Source: an uncultured Lachnospiraceae bacterium (GTDB lineage: Bacteria; Bacillota; Clostridia; Lachnospirales; Lachnospiraceae). From it: 64,000 bases of DNA. The position numbers and the translations under genes are program-made. The stretch is taken from contig URQQ01000011.1 in the NCBI GenBank assembly GCA_900549995.1, positions 23,542 through 87,541 of the forward strand, in the 5' to 3' direction. This document shows, piece after piece, positions 25,571 through 34,429 of the stretch (the stretch's first letter is position 1; every line of letters starts with the position of its first letter). The notes under the pieces were generated by a model. It saw only the letters and a list, made by a program, of their open reading frames with translations. It did not search any database and was not told the origin of the DNA.

Positions 25571-26125
25571 ATGGAACATATGAAGTCACAGTTTTTGAAT
25601 TCTTTTAGAGAGTTAAGGCAGCTGCGGACGCTCGTAGTGACGGCGATGATGATTGCCGTAGCGGTAGTTCTTGGGTTCTACAGTGTACAGCTGACCGATT
25701 TTCTGAAAATCAGTTTTGCATTTCTGGCAAATGAGGTGACTGCGCTGCTTTTTGGACCGGCGGTCGGAGGGATTATGGCCGGAGTTGCGGATATTGTCAA
25801 GTATCTTCTGAAACCGACGGGACCATTCTTTTTCGGGTTTACATTCGATGCAATTGTTGGCGGCGTGATCTACGGAATGATTCTGTACCGCAGACCGCTG
25901 ACATTTCAGAGGATTTTCGCCGCAAAGCTTACGGTCATGGTCATTGTCAATCTTCTGCTTAATACTTACTGGCTTACGGTGATGTATGGAAGCTCAATGG
26001 CAGCAGTGCTTCCGGCCAGAATTGTAAAAGAGTGTCTCATGCTTCCGGTTGAAACGGCGCTTCTGTACACTGTGGTGCGTATGATGACGAAAGCAAAAAT
26101 TGTGGCACTTTTAAAGGCACAGTAA
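25571..26125 (+). CDS. folT: Folate ECF transporter S component
   Basis: A 184 aa substrate-binding membrane protein of an energy-coupling-factor transporter. About five to six hydrophobic segments. Typical FolT phrases are VVLGFYSVQL, KISFAFLANEVTALLFGP and GGIMAGVADIVKYLLKPTGPFFFGFTFDA. The shared ATPase/EcfT module is not in the window, as is normal for group II ECF systems. The THF riboswitch upstream fixes folate as substrate with good confidence. AAAGGAGG precedes the ATG at 25571. Confidence 0.92.
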   Translation: MEHMKSQFLNSFRELRQLRTLVVTAMMIAVAVVLGFYSVQLTDFLKISFAFLANEVTALLFGPAVGGIMAGVADIVKYLLKPTGPFFFGFTFDAIVGGVIYGMILYRRPLTFQRIFAAKLTVMVIVNLLLNTYWLTVMYGSSMAAVLPARIVKECLMLPVETALLYTVVRMMTKAKIVALLKAQ

Positions 26126-26155
26126 TGAACGGATTTACAAAAGAGGGGAAGTATT

Positions 26156-27505
26156 ATGATCAGGGATATGACGGCGGGAAATCCGTCGAACATCATTATC
26201 AGCTATTCGGTTCCGATTGTGCTCAGCGGGATGTTTCAACAGTTTTATAATATAGCAGACAGTCTGATTGCGGGAAAATATGCCGGGGTGAATGCCCTGG
26301 CAGCAGTCGGGGCATCTTATCCGATTACAATGCTCTTTATTGCGGTGGCAACGGGAGCGGGGATGGGATGTTCCGTCGTTATCTCACAGATTTTCGGGGA
26401 AAAGAATTACCGGAGCATGAAGACGGCGGCATCTACGGCTGTATTTTCAATGCTGTTTTTAAGCATGCTTCTGACTGCGGTTGGATTACTGGCAAATAAT
26501 GTGTTGATGAAGCTGATGAATACTCCGGGAGAAGTATTCAAAGACGGGGCACTTTATTTAAGGATTTACTTTTGCGGGCTTTTGTTTTTATTTCTCTATA
26601 ATATTTCAACGGCTATTTTCAACGGACTCGGGGATTCGAGGACGCCGCTGTATTTTCTTATTTTTTCTTCTTTGTTTAATATTATACTGGATTATGTATT
26701 TGTGGCAGTACTTCATATGGGAGTTGCCGGAGTTGCGTGGGCCACGTTTATTGCGCAGGGGATATCGTCTGTTCTGTCAGCAGTGACGCTTCTTCACAGG
26801 CTGAGGGCGATTGTGTCGGAAGGAAAGACACAGTGGTTTGAAAAAGCACTGTTTTTGAAAATGAGCAGGATTGCGGTTCCAAGTATCATACAACAGTCTG
26901 TGGTATCGATTGGACAGCTGTTAGTACAGGCGCTTGTCAACAGTTATGGAGCTTCTGTGATTGCAGGATATTCGGCGGCGATTAAGCTGGATTCATTCTT
27001 TAAAATGACGATTATCAGTATTTCCAACGGAGTTTCAAGCTTTACAGCACAGAACGCAGGGGCGAGGAAACTTGACCGGGTAAAGAAGGGTGGTTTTGCC
27101 GCTGGAAAAATGTGTCTGCTATACAGCGTTGTATCTGTCGTGATTGTGAGAATTGCGGGGAAATTTATGATTGGCTGGTTCATCAGCGCGGACACGAGTG
27201 ATAAGATTACAAAACAGGTACTTTCTGTAGGGACGACTTATATGAATGTGGTGACATTATTTTATTTTGCGTGTGCAGTGCTTCTGATCTGCAATGGGGT
27301 TATGCGGGGCACCGGATATATGTGCGGCTTCACGGTTACCACATTTACAGATCTTACTCTCCGGGTGGCCGGGGCGTATATTTTGGCATATTTTATCGGA
27401 TATAATGCAATCTGGTGGTCGATTCCGATTGGGTGGACTGTGGGAATGTGCATTGCACTTTGCTTTATCCTGAAGGGGAAATGGAAAAAAGCATGGGAAT
27501 CGTAA
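26156..27505 (+). CDS. MATE-family multidrug/metabolite exporter
   Basis: A 449 aa cation-coupled exporter with about 12 membrane helices. MATE landmarks are the N-terminal stretch SYSVPIVLSGMFQQFYNIADS and the mid-protein repeat (VPSIIQQSVVSIGQLLVQALVNSYG). The substrate is unknown. It starts 30 bases after folT and may be co-transcribed with it, which would put it under the THF riboswitch. GAGGGGAAG precedes the ATG. Confidence 0.9.
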   Translation: MIRDMTAGNPSNIIISYSVPIVLSGMFQQFYNIADSLIAGKYAGVNALAAVGASYPITMLFIAVATGAGMGCSVVISQIFGEKNYRSMKTAASTAVFSMLFLSMLLTAVGLLANNVLMKLMNTPGEVFKDGALYLRIYFCGLLFLFLYNISTAIFNGLGDSRTPLYFLIFSSLFNIILDYVFVAVLHMGVAGVAWATFIAQGISSVLSAVTLLHRLRAIVSEGKTQWFEKALFLKMSRIAVPSIIQQSVVSIGQLLVQALVNSYGASVIAGYSAAIKLDSFFKMTIISISNGVSSFTAQNAGARKLDRVKKGGFAAGKMCLLYSVVSVVIVRIAGKFMIGWFISADTSDKITKQVLSVGTTYMNVVTLFYFACAVLLICNGVMRGTGYMCGFTVTTFTDLTLRVAGAYILAYFIGYNAIWWSIPIGWTVGMCIALCFILKGKWKKAWES

Positions 27506-27533
27506 AAGGAAAGGCTTTGAATAAAGAAAAATA

Positions 27534-27577
27534 AAGAAGGGCATTCTTAACTGTAAAGGTTGGGAGTGTCTTTTTTT
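27534..27577 (+). terminator. Terminator after the MATE gene
   Basis: GGGCATTCTTAAC pairs with GTTGGGAGTGTC (several G.U pairs), followed by seven T. Confidence 0.75.
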
Positions 27578-27632
27578 GTACAGAACGCAGGGGCTTAAAA
27601 AATCAGTGATAAAAAGTGATCAACTAAAAACC

Positions 27633-27685
27633 TTGTGCTAATGGTTAGTCTATGCTAACATATATGTAAATGAGAATCATAATCA
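27633..27685 (+). promoter_or_regulatory. Promoter with Fur-box-like operator
   Basis: Candidate promoter TTGTGC (27633-27638), 17-base spacer, TAACAT (27656-27661). Just downstream, TGAGAATCATAATCA (27671-27685) matches 13 of 15 positions of the 7-1-7 Fur box TGATAATNATTATCA. A second small dyad, GTTAG (27644-27648) and CTAAC (27655-27659), overlaps the -10. Confidence 0.65.
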
Positions 27686-27711
27686 ATTAATCACTGACTA
27701 AGGAGGATATT

Positions 27712-28317
27712 ATGCCGGTAGCAGCAGAAGTCGTTTCATATATGCTGTCAAATGATGATTTGACACAGAAAGTTCATTTTCAGATGATATTACAATGTGC
27801 ACCGCTGCTGAAAGGAATAAAAGGTGCATGCACAATGAATGTAGAAAAGCGTTTTTTTCTGTTTGTACAGAATGCAGTTGAACAGACAGATCTTTCGTGC
27901 AGAATACTTTCTCAGAAGGATGAGAAATTTCTTCTTTTACTCTACCGGAAAGGATGGCTGGAAAGACAGATGGAGCAGCAGGAAATGCAAGAGTTTCTAC
28001 GTCAGTTTGGGTATCACCAGATGGATCTTCAGGGAATGCTTGGTCATCTTTGTCTGAGGGCACAGCAGTTTGCAATGGAAGGAATGGGATTTCCGCATGA
28101 GATCGGGGCATTTCTTGGATATCCTCTCAGTGATGTGCAGGGGTTTCTGGAACACCAGGGCAGGCATGCACTGATGACGGGCTACTGGAAAGTTTACAGT
28201 AATCCGCTGAGAGCGAGAATGATTTTTGATTCTTATGACCGTGCAAAAGTATGCGCGGTGAATGAATATCTCACAGGCAGAAGCATTGCCCAGATCACAA
28301 GGCAGGCTTCTATATAA
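27712..28317 (+). CDS. DUF3793-family protein
   Basis: A 201 aa soluble protein of the DUF3793 family, found mainly in Clostridia beside flavodoxin genes. Recognisable features are a start with CAPLLKGIKGACTMNV, a long helical middle, and GFPHEIGAFLGYPLSDVQGFLEH. The function is unknown. AAGGAGG precedes the ATG. First gene of an apparent three-gene operon behind a Fur-box-like site, so a role in low-iron physiology is an inference. Confidence 0.82.
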   Translation: MPVAAEVVSYMLSNDDLTQKVHFQMILQCAPLLKGIKGACTMNVEKRFFLFVQNAVEQTDLSCRILSQKDEKFLLLLYRKGWLERQMEQQEMQEFLRQFGYHQMDLQGMLGHLCLRAQQFAMEGMGFPHEIGAFLGYPLSDVQGFLEHQGRHALMTGYWKVYSNPLRARMIFDSYDRAKVCAVNEYLTGRSIAQITRQASI

Positions 28318-28345
28318 TAATCAAAGCATACGGGAGGATAGAAAA

Positions 28346-28777
28346 ATGAATATTTCAATTGTATATTGGAGCGGTACGGGAAACACAAAGAGCATGGCGG
28401 AGGCTGTCGCGAAGGGAGCAGGCGCAGAAGGAGCGGAAGTGAAACTTATGGAAGTGTCTGCGGCAGATGCAAAGTCTCTTGCGCAGGAAAATGCATTTGC
28501 TCTGGGATGCCCCTCTATGGGTGCTGAACAGCTGGAGGAAGCAGAGATGGAACCCTTTGTAGAGGAGCTTATACCTCTGGTTTCTGGCAGGCATATTCTG
28601 CTGTTCGGATCTTATGGATGGGGAGACGGAGAGTGGATGCGCGACTGGGAAGACCGGATGAAAGCAACAGGGGCTGTTCTGATTGGAGGAGAAGGTATCA
28701 TTGCGAATGAAACGCCGGATGACGAGATACTTTTGAAGCTGGAAGAGGCAGGAAGGGAACTGGCACAGCTGGCCTGA
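28346..28777 (+). CDS. Flavodoxin
   Basis: A 143 aa FMN-binding electron carrier. The phosphate loop is SGTGNTKSMA (residues 9-18) and the isoalloxazine-side loop is LFGSYGWGDGEW. Length and motifs fit short-chain clostridial flavodoxin. It can replace ferredoxin when iron is scarce, which agrees with the Fur-box-like site ahead of the operon. GGGAGG precedes the ATG at 28346; a longer in-frame start overlaps the DUF3793 gene. Confidence 0.93.
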   Translation: MNISIVYWSGTGNTKSMAEAVAKGAGAEGAEVKLMEVSAADAKSLAQENAFALGCPSMGAEQLEEAEMEPFVEELIPLVSGRHILLFGSYGWGDGEWMRDWEDRMKATGAVLIGGEGIIANETPDDEILLKLEEAGRELAQLA

Positions 28778-28812
28778 AAGCTGATACATAAGAGTATGGA
28801 AAGGAGACAGAT

Positions 28813-29091
28813 ATGAGTGTAGTGATCATCGGCGGCAATGAGAGAATGGAATGTCAGTATAAAGAGATATGTAAACAGCATCGGTGCAAGGCGAAAGTAT
28901 TTACGAAAATGAAGGGGAATTTGAAAACTCAGATTGGAAATCCGGATCTGATCATTCTGTTTACATCAACGGTATCACATAAGATGGTTCATTGTGCTTT
29001 GAAAGAAGCGCAGCGGAACAATGTACCCGTGGAACGTTCGCACAGCAGCAGCGCAAATGCGCTGAATATGATTCTGGAAGGGTGCTGTTAA
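28813..29091 (+). CDS. DUF2325-family protein
   Basis: A 92 aa protein of the DUF2325 family: SVVIIGGNERMECQYKEICKQH at the start, LIILFTSTVSHKMVHCA in the middle. The function is unknown. Its occurrence with DUF3793 and flavodoxin is a recurring arrangement in Clostridia. AAGGAGAC precedes the ATG. Last gene before a strong terminator. Confidence 0.83.
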   Translation: MSVVIIGGNERMECQYKEICKQHRCKAKVFTKMKGNLKTQIGNPDLIILFTSTVSHKMVHCALKEAQRNNVPVERSHSSSANALNMILEGCC

Positions 29092-29134
29092 AATCCTTTC
29101 CGTACTTGGAAATGTGGGGAATACAAAAATGGAG

Positions 29135-29180
29135 GCAGGGCATGGCTCGTTTGGAAAAACGGAGGATGCCCTGCTCTTTT
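29135..29180 (+). terminator. Terminator of the DUF3793-flavodoxin-DUF2325 operon
   Basis: GCAGGGCAT (29135-29143) pairs perfectly with ATGCCCTGC (29166-29174), with a further inner stem, followed by TCTTTT. Confidence 0.85.
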
Positions 29181-29192
29181 GCTGAGAAAAAC

Positions 29193-29221
29193 TTTAGTTT
29201 ATGTTAAGTATATGTTATACT
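29193..29221 (+). promoter_or_regulatory. Promoter of thyA
   Basis: TTTAGT (29193-29198), 17-base spacer, TATACT (29216-29221) with an extended -10 TG at 29213-29214. Confidence 0.6.
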
Positions 29222-29269
29222 GTTTCCGTATAAATGAATGGTATTAGTTACAGGTAAAGGAGGATCTCT

Positions 29270-30118
29270 ATGAGTTATGCAGATAAGGTGTTTGCCGATA
29301 TGTGCCGTGATATTATAGACCATGGGACAAGTACAGAAGGCGAGAAAGTACGGCCGAAGTGGGAGGATGGAAGCTTTGCCTATACGATTAAAAAATTTGG
29401 TGTCGTGAACCGGTATGATCTGTCGAAGGAATTCCCGGCGCTGACACTTCGCAGAACAGCAATTAAGAGTTGTACGGATGAGATGCTCTGGATCTGGCAG
29501 AGAAAATCCAATAATATAAATGACCTTCACAGTCACATATGGGACAGCTGGGCGGATGCGGATGGATCCATCGGTAAAGCATATGGTTATCAGATGGGAG
29601 TAAAACACCAGTACAGAGAAGGCATGATGGATCAGGTAGACCGGGTACTGTATGACCTGAAAAACAATCCATACAGCAGAAGAATTATGACGAATATCTA
29701 TGTGCACCAGGATCTGCATGAAATGAATCTGTATCCATGTGCCTACAGCATGACCTTCAATGTGACGAAGGAAAAGGGGCAGGATAAGCTTGTGTTAAAT
29801 GCGGTGTTAAACCAGCGCTCTCAGGATGTGCTGGCGGCAAATAACTGGAATGTATGCCAGTATGCGGTGCTTGTGCATATGTTTGCGCAGGTGTGCGGCA
29901 TGGTTCCGGGAGAACTGGTACATGTAATCGCAGATGCCCATATTTATGACAGGCACATTCCGATGGTGGAGGAACTGATTCAAAGGGAGCAATATCCGGC
30001 GCCGAAATTCTGGCTCAACCCGGAAATCACTGATTTTTATGATTTTACTTTGGATGATGTCAGGCTTGAGGATTATGTGACAGGAGAGCAGATAAAAAAT
30101 ATTCCGGTGGCAGTATAA
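29270..30118 (+). CDS. thyA: Thymidylate synthase
   Basis: Makes dTMP from dUMP using methylene-tetrahydrofolate, which becomes dihydrofolate. A 282 aa ThyA-type enzyme with catalytic Cys157 in NLYPCAYSMTFNV, the substrate-binding motif QRSQDVLAANNWNVCQYA, and HIYDRHIP near the C terminus. AAAGGAGG precedes the ATG. It is followed after 14 bases by folA, which recycles its dihydrofolate product. Confidence 0.96.
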   Translation: MSYADKVFADMCRDIIDHGTSTEGEKVRPKWEDGSFAYTIKKFGVVNRYDLSKEFPALTLRRTAIKSCTDEMLWIWQRKSNNINDLHSHIWDSWADADGSIGKAYGYQMGVKHQYREGMMDQVDRVLYDLKNNPYSRRIMTNIYVHQDLHEMNLYPCAYSMTFNVTKEKGQDKLVLNAVLNQRSQDVLAANNWNVCQYAVLVHMFAQVCGMVPGELVHVIADAHIYDRHIPMVEELIQREQYPAPKFWLNPEITDFYDFTLDDVRLEDYVTGEQIKNIPVAV

Positions 30119-30132
30119 AAAGGAGGATGGAT

Positions 30133-30624
30133 ATGAATATCATAGTTGCAGCTGATAAAAACTGGGCGATTGGGTTACAGAATAAACTGTTGGTGAGTAT
30201 ACCGGCGGATATGAAATTTTTCCGCCAGACGACAACGGGAAATGTCGTTGTCATGGGGCGAAAGACACTGGAAAGTTTTCCCAACGGGCAGCCTCTGAAA
30301 AACCGCACGAATATTGTTCTGACATCGGATCGGTCATACAATGTGAAGGATGCCGTTGTTGTACACAGTATTGAGGAATTGCTGGAGGAATTGAAAAAAT
30401 ATGACTCTGAGGATGTTTATGTGATCGGGGGAGAGAGCATATACAGGCAGCTTCTTCCGTATTGCAGTCTCGCACATGTGACGAAAATAGACCATGAATA
30501 TCAGGCGGATACGTATTTTCCGAATCTGGATGAGGATGAGGAATGGGAACTGACAGGAATCAGCGATGAGCAGACATATTTTGACCTGGAATATGTGTTT
30601 GCAAGATACGAGAGAAAGAAATAA
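30133..30624 (+). CDS. folA: Dihydrofolate reductase
   Basis: Reduces dihydrofolate to tetrahydrofolate. A 163 aa protein of standard length. Motifs: NIIVAADKNWAIGLQNKLL (substrate and Met20-loop region), VVMGRKTLESFP (NADPH) and VYVIGGESIYRQLLP. AGGAGG touches the ATG at 30127, so the in-frame ATG at 30133, with normal spacing, is preferred. Forms an operon with thyA. Confidence 0.95.
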   Translation: MNIIVAADKNWAIGLQNKLLVSIPADMKFFRQTTTGNVVVMGRKTLESFPNGQPLKNRTNIVLTSDRSYNVKDAVVVHSIEELLEELKKYDSEDVYVIGGESIYRQLLPYCSLAHVTKIDHEYQADTYFPNLDEDEEWELTGISDEQTYFDLEYVFARYERKK

Positions 30625-30639
30625 GAAGGACAGTGAGCA

Positions 30640-32454
30640 ATGAATTTATTGACAGCAGAACATCTTACCAAAGTATATACGGAGCGGAAGCTTTTAGATG
30701 ATGTGGATTTCGGAATTCAGGATGGAGATAAGATCGGAGTGATCGGAGTCAACGGAACCGGGAAATCTACGTTTTTAAAGATAATTGCGGGGCTTGAAGT
30801 GCCGGATCAGGGGACTGTAACTAAGGGAAGCAGCGTACATCTGAGATATCTGCCGCAGAACCCTGTATTTGAGGAGGGGGCTGATGTTTTAAGCGCAGTC
30901 CTTAAGGATAATGTGACGGAACTGAATCAATGGTCAGTGGAAAGTGAAGCAAAAACTATATTAAATACGCTTGGCATTGTCTGTCATGATCAGAAAATCG
31001 AAGAATTGTCCGGCGGACAGAAAAAAAGGGTAGCGCTTGCGAATGCCCTGCTTGCGCCCTGTGAAATCCTTGTGCTGGATGAACCTACGAACCACCTGGA
31101 CAGTGAGATGGCAGGATGGCTTGAAGAATATCTGAACAAGTTCCGGGGAGCGATTCTCATGGTAACCCATGACCGGTATTTTCTTGACCGGGTGGTAAAT
31201 AAGATTGTGGAGATTGACCAGAGTAAAATTTATCAATATCCGGGAAGTTATTCTCAGTTTGTGCAGCTGAAGGAAGAACGTGAAGATATGGAACTGGCGA
31301 CTGCAAGGAAACGGAAAAGTATCCTGCGGACGGAGATGGAGTGGCTGATGCGCGGGGCCAGGGCCAGGTCTACAAAGCAAAAAGCCCACATCCAGCGGAT
31401 CGAGGATATGAAAAATGAAAAAGATCCGCAGGAAGAGCAGAAAGTGGCTCTGGATTCTGTTTCCTCAAGGCTTGGAAAGAAAACTCTGGAAGTGAAGAAT
31501 ATCAGTAAAGCTTACGGCGGACGGACACTGATTCAGGACTTCAGCTATATATTTCTAAAAGGAGACCGGATTGGGATTGTCGGGCCGAATGGCTGCGGGA
31601 AAAGTACACTTTTGAAGATCATCAATCAGGTAATCGAACCGGATTCCGGTGAAGTGGAAACCGGACAGACTGTGAAAATCGGTTATTTTTCTCAGGAAAA
31701 TGAGTATATGGACGAGTCACTGCGTGTCATTGATTATATCAAAGAGACTGCAGAGTATGTAAAAACGACAGATGGTACGATTACGGCGTCCCAGATGCTT
31801 GAGAGATTTCTTTTTGACGGAACGATGCAGTGGAGTCTGATCGAGAAACTTTCCGGCGGGGAAAAAAGAAGACTCTATCTGTTAAAAATACTGATGGAAG
31901 CGCCGAATATATTGATTCTCGATGAGCCGACGAATGATCTGGACATCCAGACGCTAACGATACTGGAAGACTATCTGGACAGCTTTGAGGGGATTGTAAT
32001 TACGGTATCCCACGACCGTTATTTTCTTGACCGTATTGTGAGAAGAATTTTCGCATTCCGGGGAAATGGTGAGATCAGGCAGTTTGAGGGAGGATATTCG
32101 GATTATGATCTGAAAATCACAGCAGAACGTGAATGTATGGCAGAGAGCCAGAAAGTACAGTCTGTTCAGAATCAGGAGGAAACAAAATCAAAAACGGAAT
32201 GGAAGAAAACAGAGAAAAAGCTGAAGTTTACGTTTAAAGAGCAGAGAGAGTATGATGTGATCGATGAAGAAATTGCAGAACTCGAAGAAAAAATTGAAAC
32301 TCTGGAAGAGCAGATTCTGAAGGCAGCGAGTGATTACGGTAAGCTGAATCGGCTGATGCAGGAAAAGGAAGAGCAGGAGAAAATGCTCGAAGAAAAGATG
32401 GAGCGCTGGGTGTATCTAAATGACCTGGCGGAAAAAATTGAGGCGCAGTCGTAA
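30640..32454 (+). CDS. ABC-F family ATPase (Uup/YdiF-like)
   Basis: A 604 aa soluble protein with two ABC cassettes and no membrane domain. Walker A motifs are GVNGTGKST and GPNGCGKST; signature motifs are LSGGQKKR and LSGGEKRR; Walker B motifs end in LDEPTNHLD and LDEPTNDLD. A linker of charged helix lies between the cassettes and a coiled coil of about 80 residues at the C terminus, as in Uup. ABC-F proteins act on the ribosome. A resistance role is not indicated. Starts 15 bases after folA. Confidence 0.92.
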   Translation: MNLLTAEHLTKVYTERKLLDDVDFGIQDGDKIGVIGVNGTGKSTFLKIIAGLEVPDQGTVTKGSSVHLRYLPQNPVFEEGADVLSAVLKDNVTELNQWSVESEAKTILNTLGIVCHDQKIEELSGGQKKRVALANALLAPCEILVLDEPTNHLDSEMAGWLEEYLNKFRGAILMVTHDRYFLDRVVNKIVEIDQSKIYQYPGSYSQFVQLKEEREDMELATARKRKSILRTEMEWLMRGARARSTKQKAHIQRIEDMKNEKDPQEEQKVALDSVSSRLGKKTLEVKNISKAYGGRTLIQDFSYIFLKGDRIGIVGPNGCGKSTLLKIINQVIEPDSGEVETGQTVKIGYFSQENEYMDESLRVIDYIKETAEYVKTTDGTITASQMLERFLFDGTMQWSLIEKLSGGEKRRLYLLKILMEAPNILILDEPTNDLDIQTLTILEDYLDSFEGIVITVSHDRYFLDRIVRRIFAFRGNGEIRQFEGGYSDYDLKITAERECMAESQKVQSVQNQEETKSKTEWKKTEKKLKFTFKEQREYDVIDEEIAELEEKIETLEEQILKAASDYGKLNRLMQEKEEQEKMLEEKMERWVYLNDLAEKIEAQS

Positions 32455-32470
32455 CTGCGCTTCAATTTTT
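32434..32470 (+). terminator. Terminator overlapping the end of the ABC-F gene
   Basis: A stem of about 16 pairs, AAAATTGAGGCGCAGT with ACTGCGCTTCAATTTT (one G.U pair), with the stop codon in the loop, followed by T residues. Confidence 0.85.
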
Positions 32471-32540
32471 ATTCCAAAAGCATGTGCGACGGACATAAGG
32501 CCTTCCTGCACCTCTTCTTTAGGATTCTTACAAATAAGAA

Positions 32541-33185
32541 TCAGATACCGGAAACTGCAGCAGCGCTGCCGTAGAGATAAGGTCTGGTCACCTTCCGGCA
32601 GAACAGGTCAATGACAGGGCCAAAGCAGAACGCTGTGATTATCGTCCCGATTCCGATGGTGGCGCCTAAGGAGAAACCAATCCCAACACAAAGCAAGTCT
32701 GCAGTGATACGGCAGAAACGGAATGGTACAGGAAGCCGGTCTGCTGCGATCAGAGATATGGCGTCATAACCGGAGACACCCAGATCTGCTGTGACATAGA
32801 CTGCCCCTGCAAAAGCAATGAATATGATTCCCACGATAAGGAACAGAAAACGGAAAATGATTTTCTCCATAGGAAAAAGAGCCGTCGTAATACTTTGAGT
32901 GATTTCTACGAGCGGTCCAAGAATGACAAAATTCAGGATGGTTGATAAGCCGATATAGTGTCTGTCAAGAGAAGCGGTCACAATCAGAAGAAGCCCGGTA
33001 ACCACGAGAAAGACAAGCGTATAGGAAACCCTGGTAAGATTCAGGAACCCTGTGACAAGGGAAGTAAATGGATCGATTCCAAGGTCGGCTGATTTCAAGA
33101 TGCCGACACCGATACCGGTCAGTATATTTCCTGCAAATGCCATCTGGATCCGTTTTTTCAGTATTGTTTTATCTGATCTGTTCAT
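32541..33185 (-). CDS. YczE/YitT-like integral membrane protein
   Basis: A 214 aa protein with about five hydrophobic segments. It recalls the YczE/YyaS group: GNILTGIGVGILKSADLGIDPFTSLVTGF near the start and a repeat-like second half (GAVYVTADLGVSGYDAISLI). The two similar ADLG motifs suggest internal duplication. Function unknown. Divergent from the AraC-type regulator at 33338, which could control it. Confidence 0.72.
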   Translation of the reverse strand: MNRSDKTILKKRIQMAFAGNILTGIGVGILKSADLGIDPFTSLVTGFLNLTRVSYTLVFLVVTGLLLIVTASLDRHYIGLSTILNFVILGPLVEITQSITTALFPMEKIIFRFLFLIVGIIFIAFAGAVYVTADLGVSGYDAISLIAADRLPVPFRFCRITADLLCVGIGFSLGATIGIGTIITAFCFGPVIDLFCRKVTRPYLYGSAAAVSGI

Positions 33186-33337
33186 TTTTATATTCCTTTC
33201 AGATTACATATGATAGAAAAGGGATTGTTTTGCTGCCCTGATAAGTTTACAATAGACATTATAGAGCCTGAATCACAGAAGATATATAAATTTTCAGCCT
33301 GAAAATAGCATTATCTGGACATTTGGCAGGAGGGCGT

Positions 33338-34270
33338 ATGAACAAAGGCAGAGGAATTGAACAAAGAGCAGACATCGTGATAGACAAGAGCAGGAAAGAG
33401 CTGGTGGAATATCCGGCTGCATATATTCCGTGCAGTGTAATCTATTCAGATCTGACAAAATATACGATGAAAAGTGTGCCGTGGCACTGGCATCCGGGCA
33501 TCGAATTTTTCTCAGTGAAAAGCGGGGCCGTACGGTACTGTCTGGAGACAGGGGAATATGTGTTTCAAAAAGGTGAGGGTGGATTTATTAATCAATCTGT
33601 ATTACATGCTACTGAGATTGCCGGGGACGCAGGATGTGAATTGCTGACATTTATTTTTTCTCCGGGATTGTTCACTGGTGGCGAAGAAAATGAGCTGTAT
33701 CAGAGGATCGAATCTTCTTTGGAAGGAATTCAGGAGATTCCGGTCATAGCATTGAATCAGCATGATCCCTGGAAAAAAGAAATACTTGCATGTATGGATG
33801 AGGCATATGACGGATACTGTGAAGAGAGCGCAGTAGGAGAATTGCTTCTGATGGAGAAAATGATGCATATATGGCGGCTTGTTGCGCAGCATGGTGTATC
33901 GCAGAGGGGCTATGCCGTAAGTGAAGTCAATGTACAGACTCAGATGCGGCTGAAGCAGATGCTGGAGTTTATACATGAGCATTATACCGAGCCCATTGTT
34001 CTTGAAGATATTGCCAAAGCTGCAGGAATCAGTGCGCGGGAATGTACGAGAAATTTCCAGAATGGAATCCGGATGTCTCCTGTAGCTTATCTTATTAAAT
34101 ACAGGATCACAAAAGCGCAGGAGCTGTTATGTACGTCCGGGCAGTCAGTGACAGAGGTGGGACTGCAGACCGGATTTAATAATTCCAGCTATTTTGCCAG
34201 AATGTTCAGACGTTATACAGGAGAATCACCTAAGAAATATCAGCAGAATCATTCTTATGTCAAACATTAG
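33338..34270 (+). CDS. AraC-family transcriptional regulator with cupin-like sensor
   Basis: A 310 aa regulator. Residues 35-110 form a cupin-type sensor (PWHWHPGIEFFSVKSG with the usual histidines). The last 100 residues carry the double helix-turn-helix (LEDIAKAAGISARECTRNFQ; VTEVGLQTGFNNSSYFARMFRRYTG). AGGAGG is 4 bases before the ATG at 33338; a TTG at 33323 is less likely. Divergent from the YczE-like gene, the most probable target along with itself. Confidence 0.87.
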   Translation: MNKGRGIEQRADIVIDKSRKELVEYPAAYIPCSVIYSDLTKYTMKSVPWHWHPGIEFFSVKSGAVRYCLETGEYVFQKGEGGFINQSVLHATEIAGDAGCELLTFIFSPGLFTGGEENELYQRIESSLEGIQEIPVIALNQHDPWKKEILACMDEAYDGYCEESAVGELLLMEKMMHIWRLVAQHGVSQRGYAVSEVNVQTQMRLKQMLEFIHEHYTEPIVLEDIAKAAGISARECTRNFQNGIRMSPVAYLIKYRITKAQELLCTSGQSVTEVGLQTGFNNSSYFARMFRRYTGESPKKYQQNHSYVKH

Positions 34271-34345
34271 GGCCGCAGGTTATGCAGATTATTTTGGAGC
34301 ATGATTGATTTATTGTAACCATTTATTTCTTTCCGCCACTTTAGG

Positions 34346-34374
34346 TTGACAAAAATATTGTAAGATCATATAAT
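34346..34374 (+). promoter_or_regulatory. Promoter of the ilvB leader
   Basis: TTGACA (34346-34351), 17-base spacer, TATAAT (34369-34374): perfect consensus. Confidence 0.85.
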
Positions 34375-34429
34375 AGTTATAATTTAACTCAGTAAAGTGA
34401 ATGAGTACATTTGTTTTATACTATTTGTC

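Noticed and set aside
27644..27659. GTTAG/CTAAC dyad as a DtxR-type iron site
   Set aside because: Arm spacing does not match the DtxR/IdeR consensus; the Fur-like box just downstream is the better iron site.
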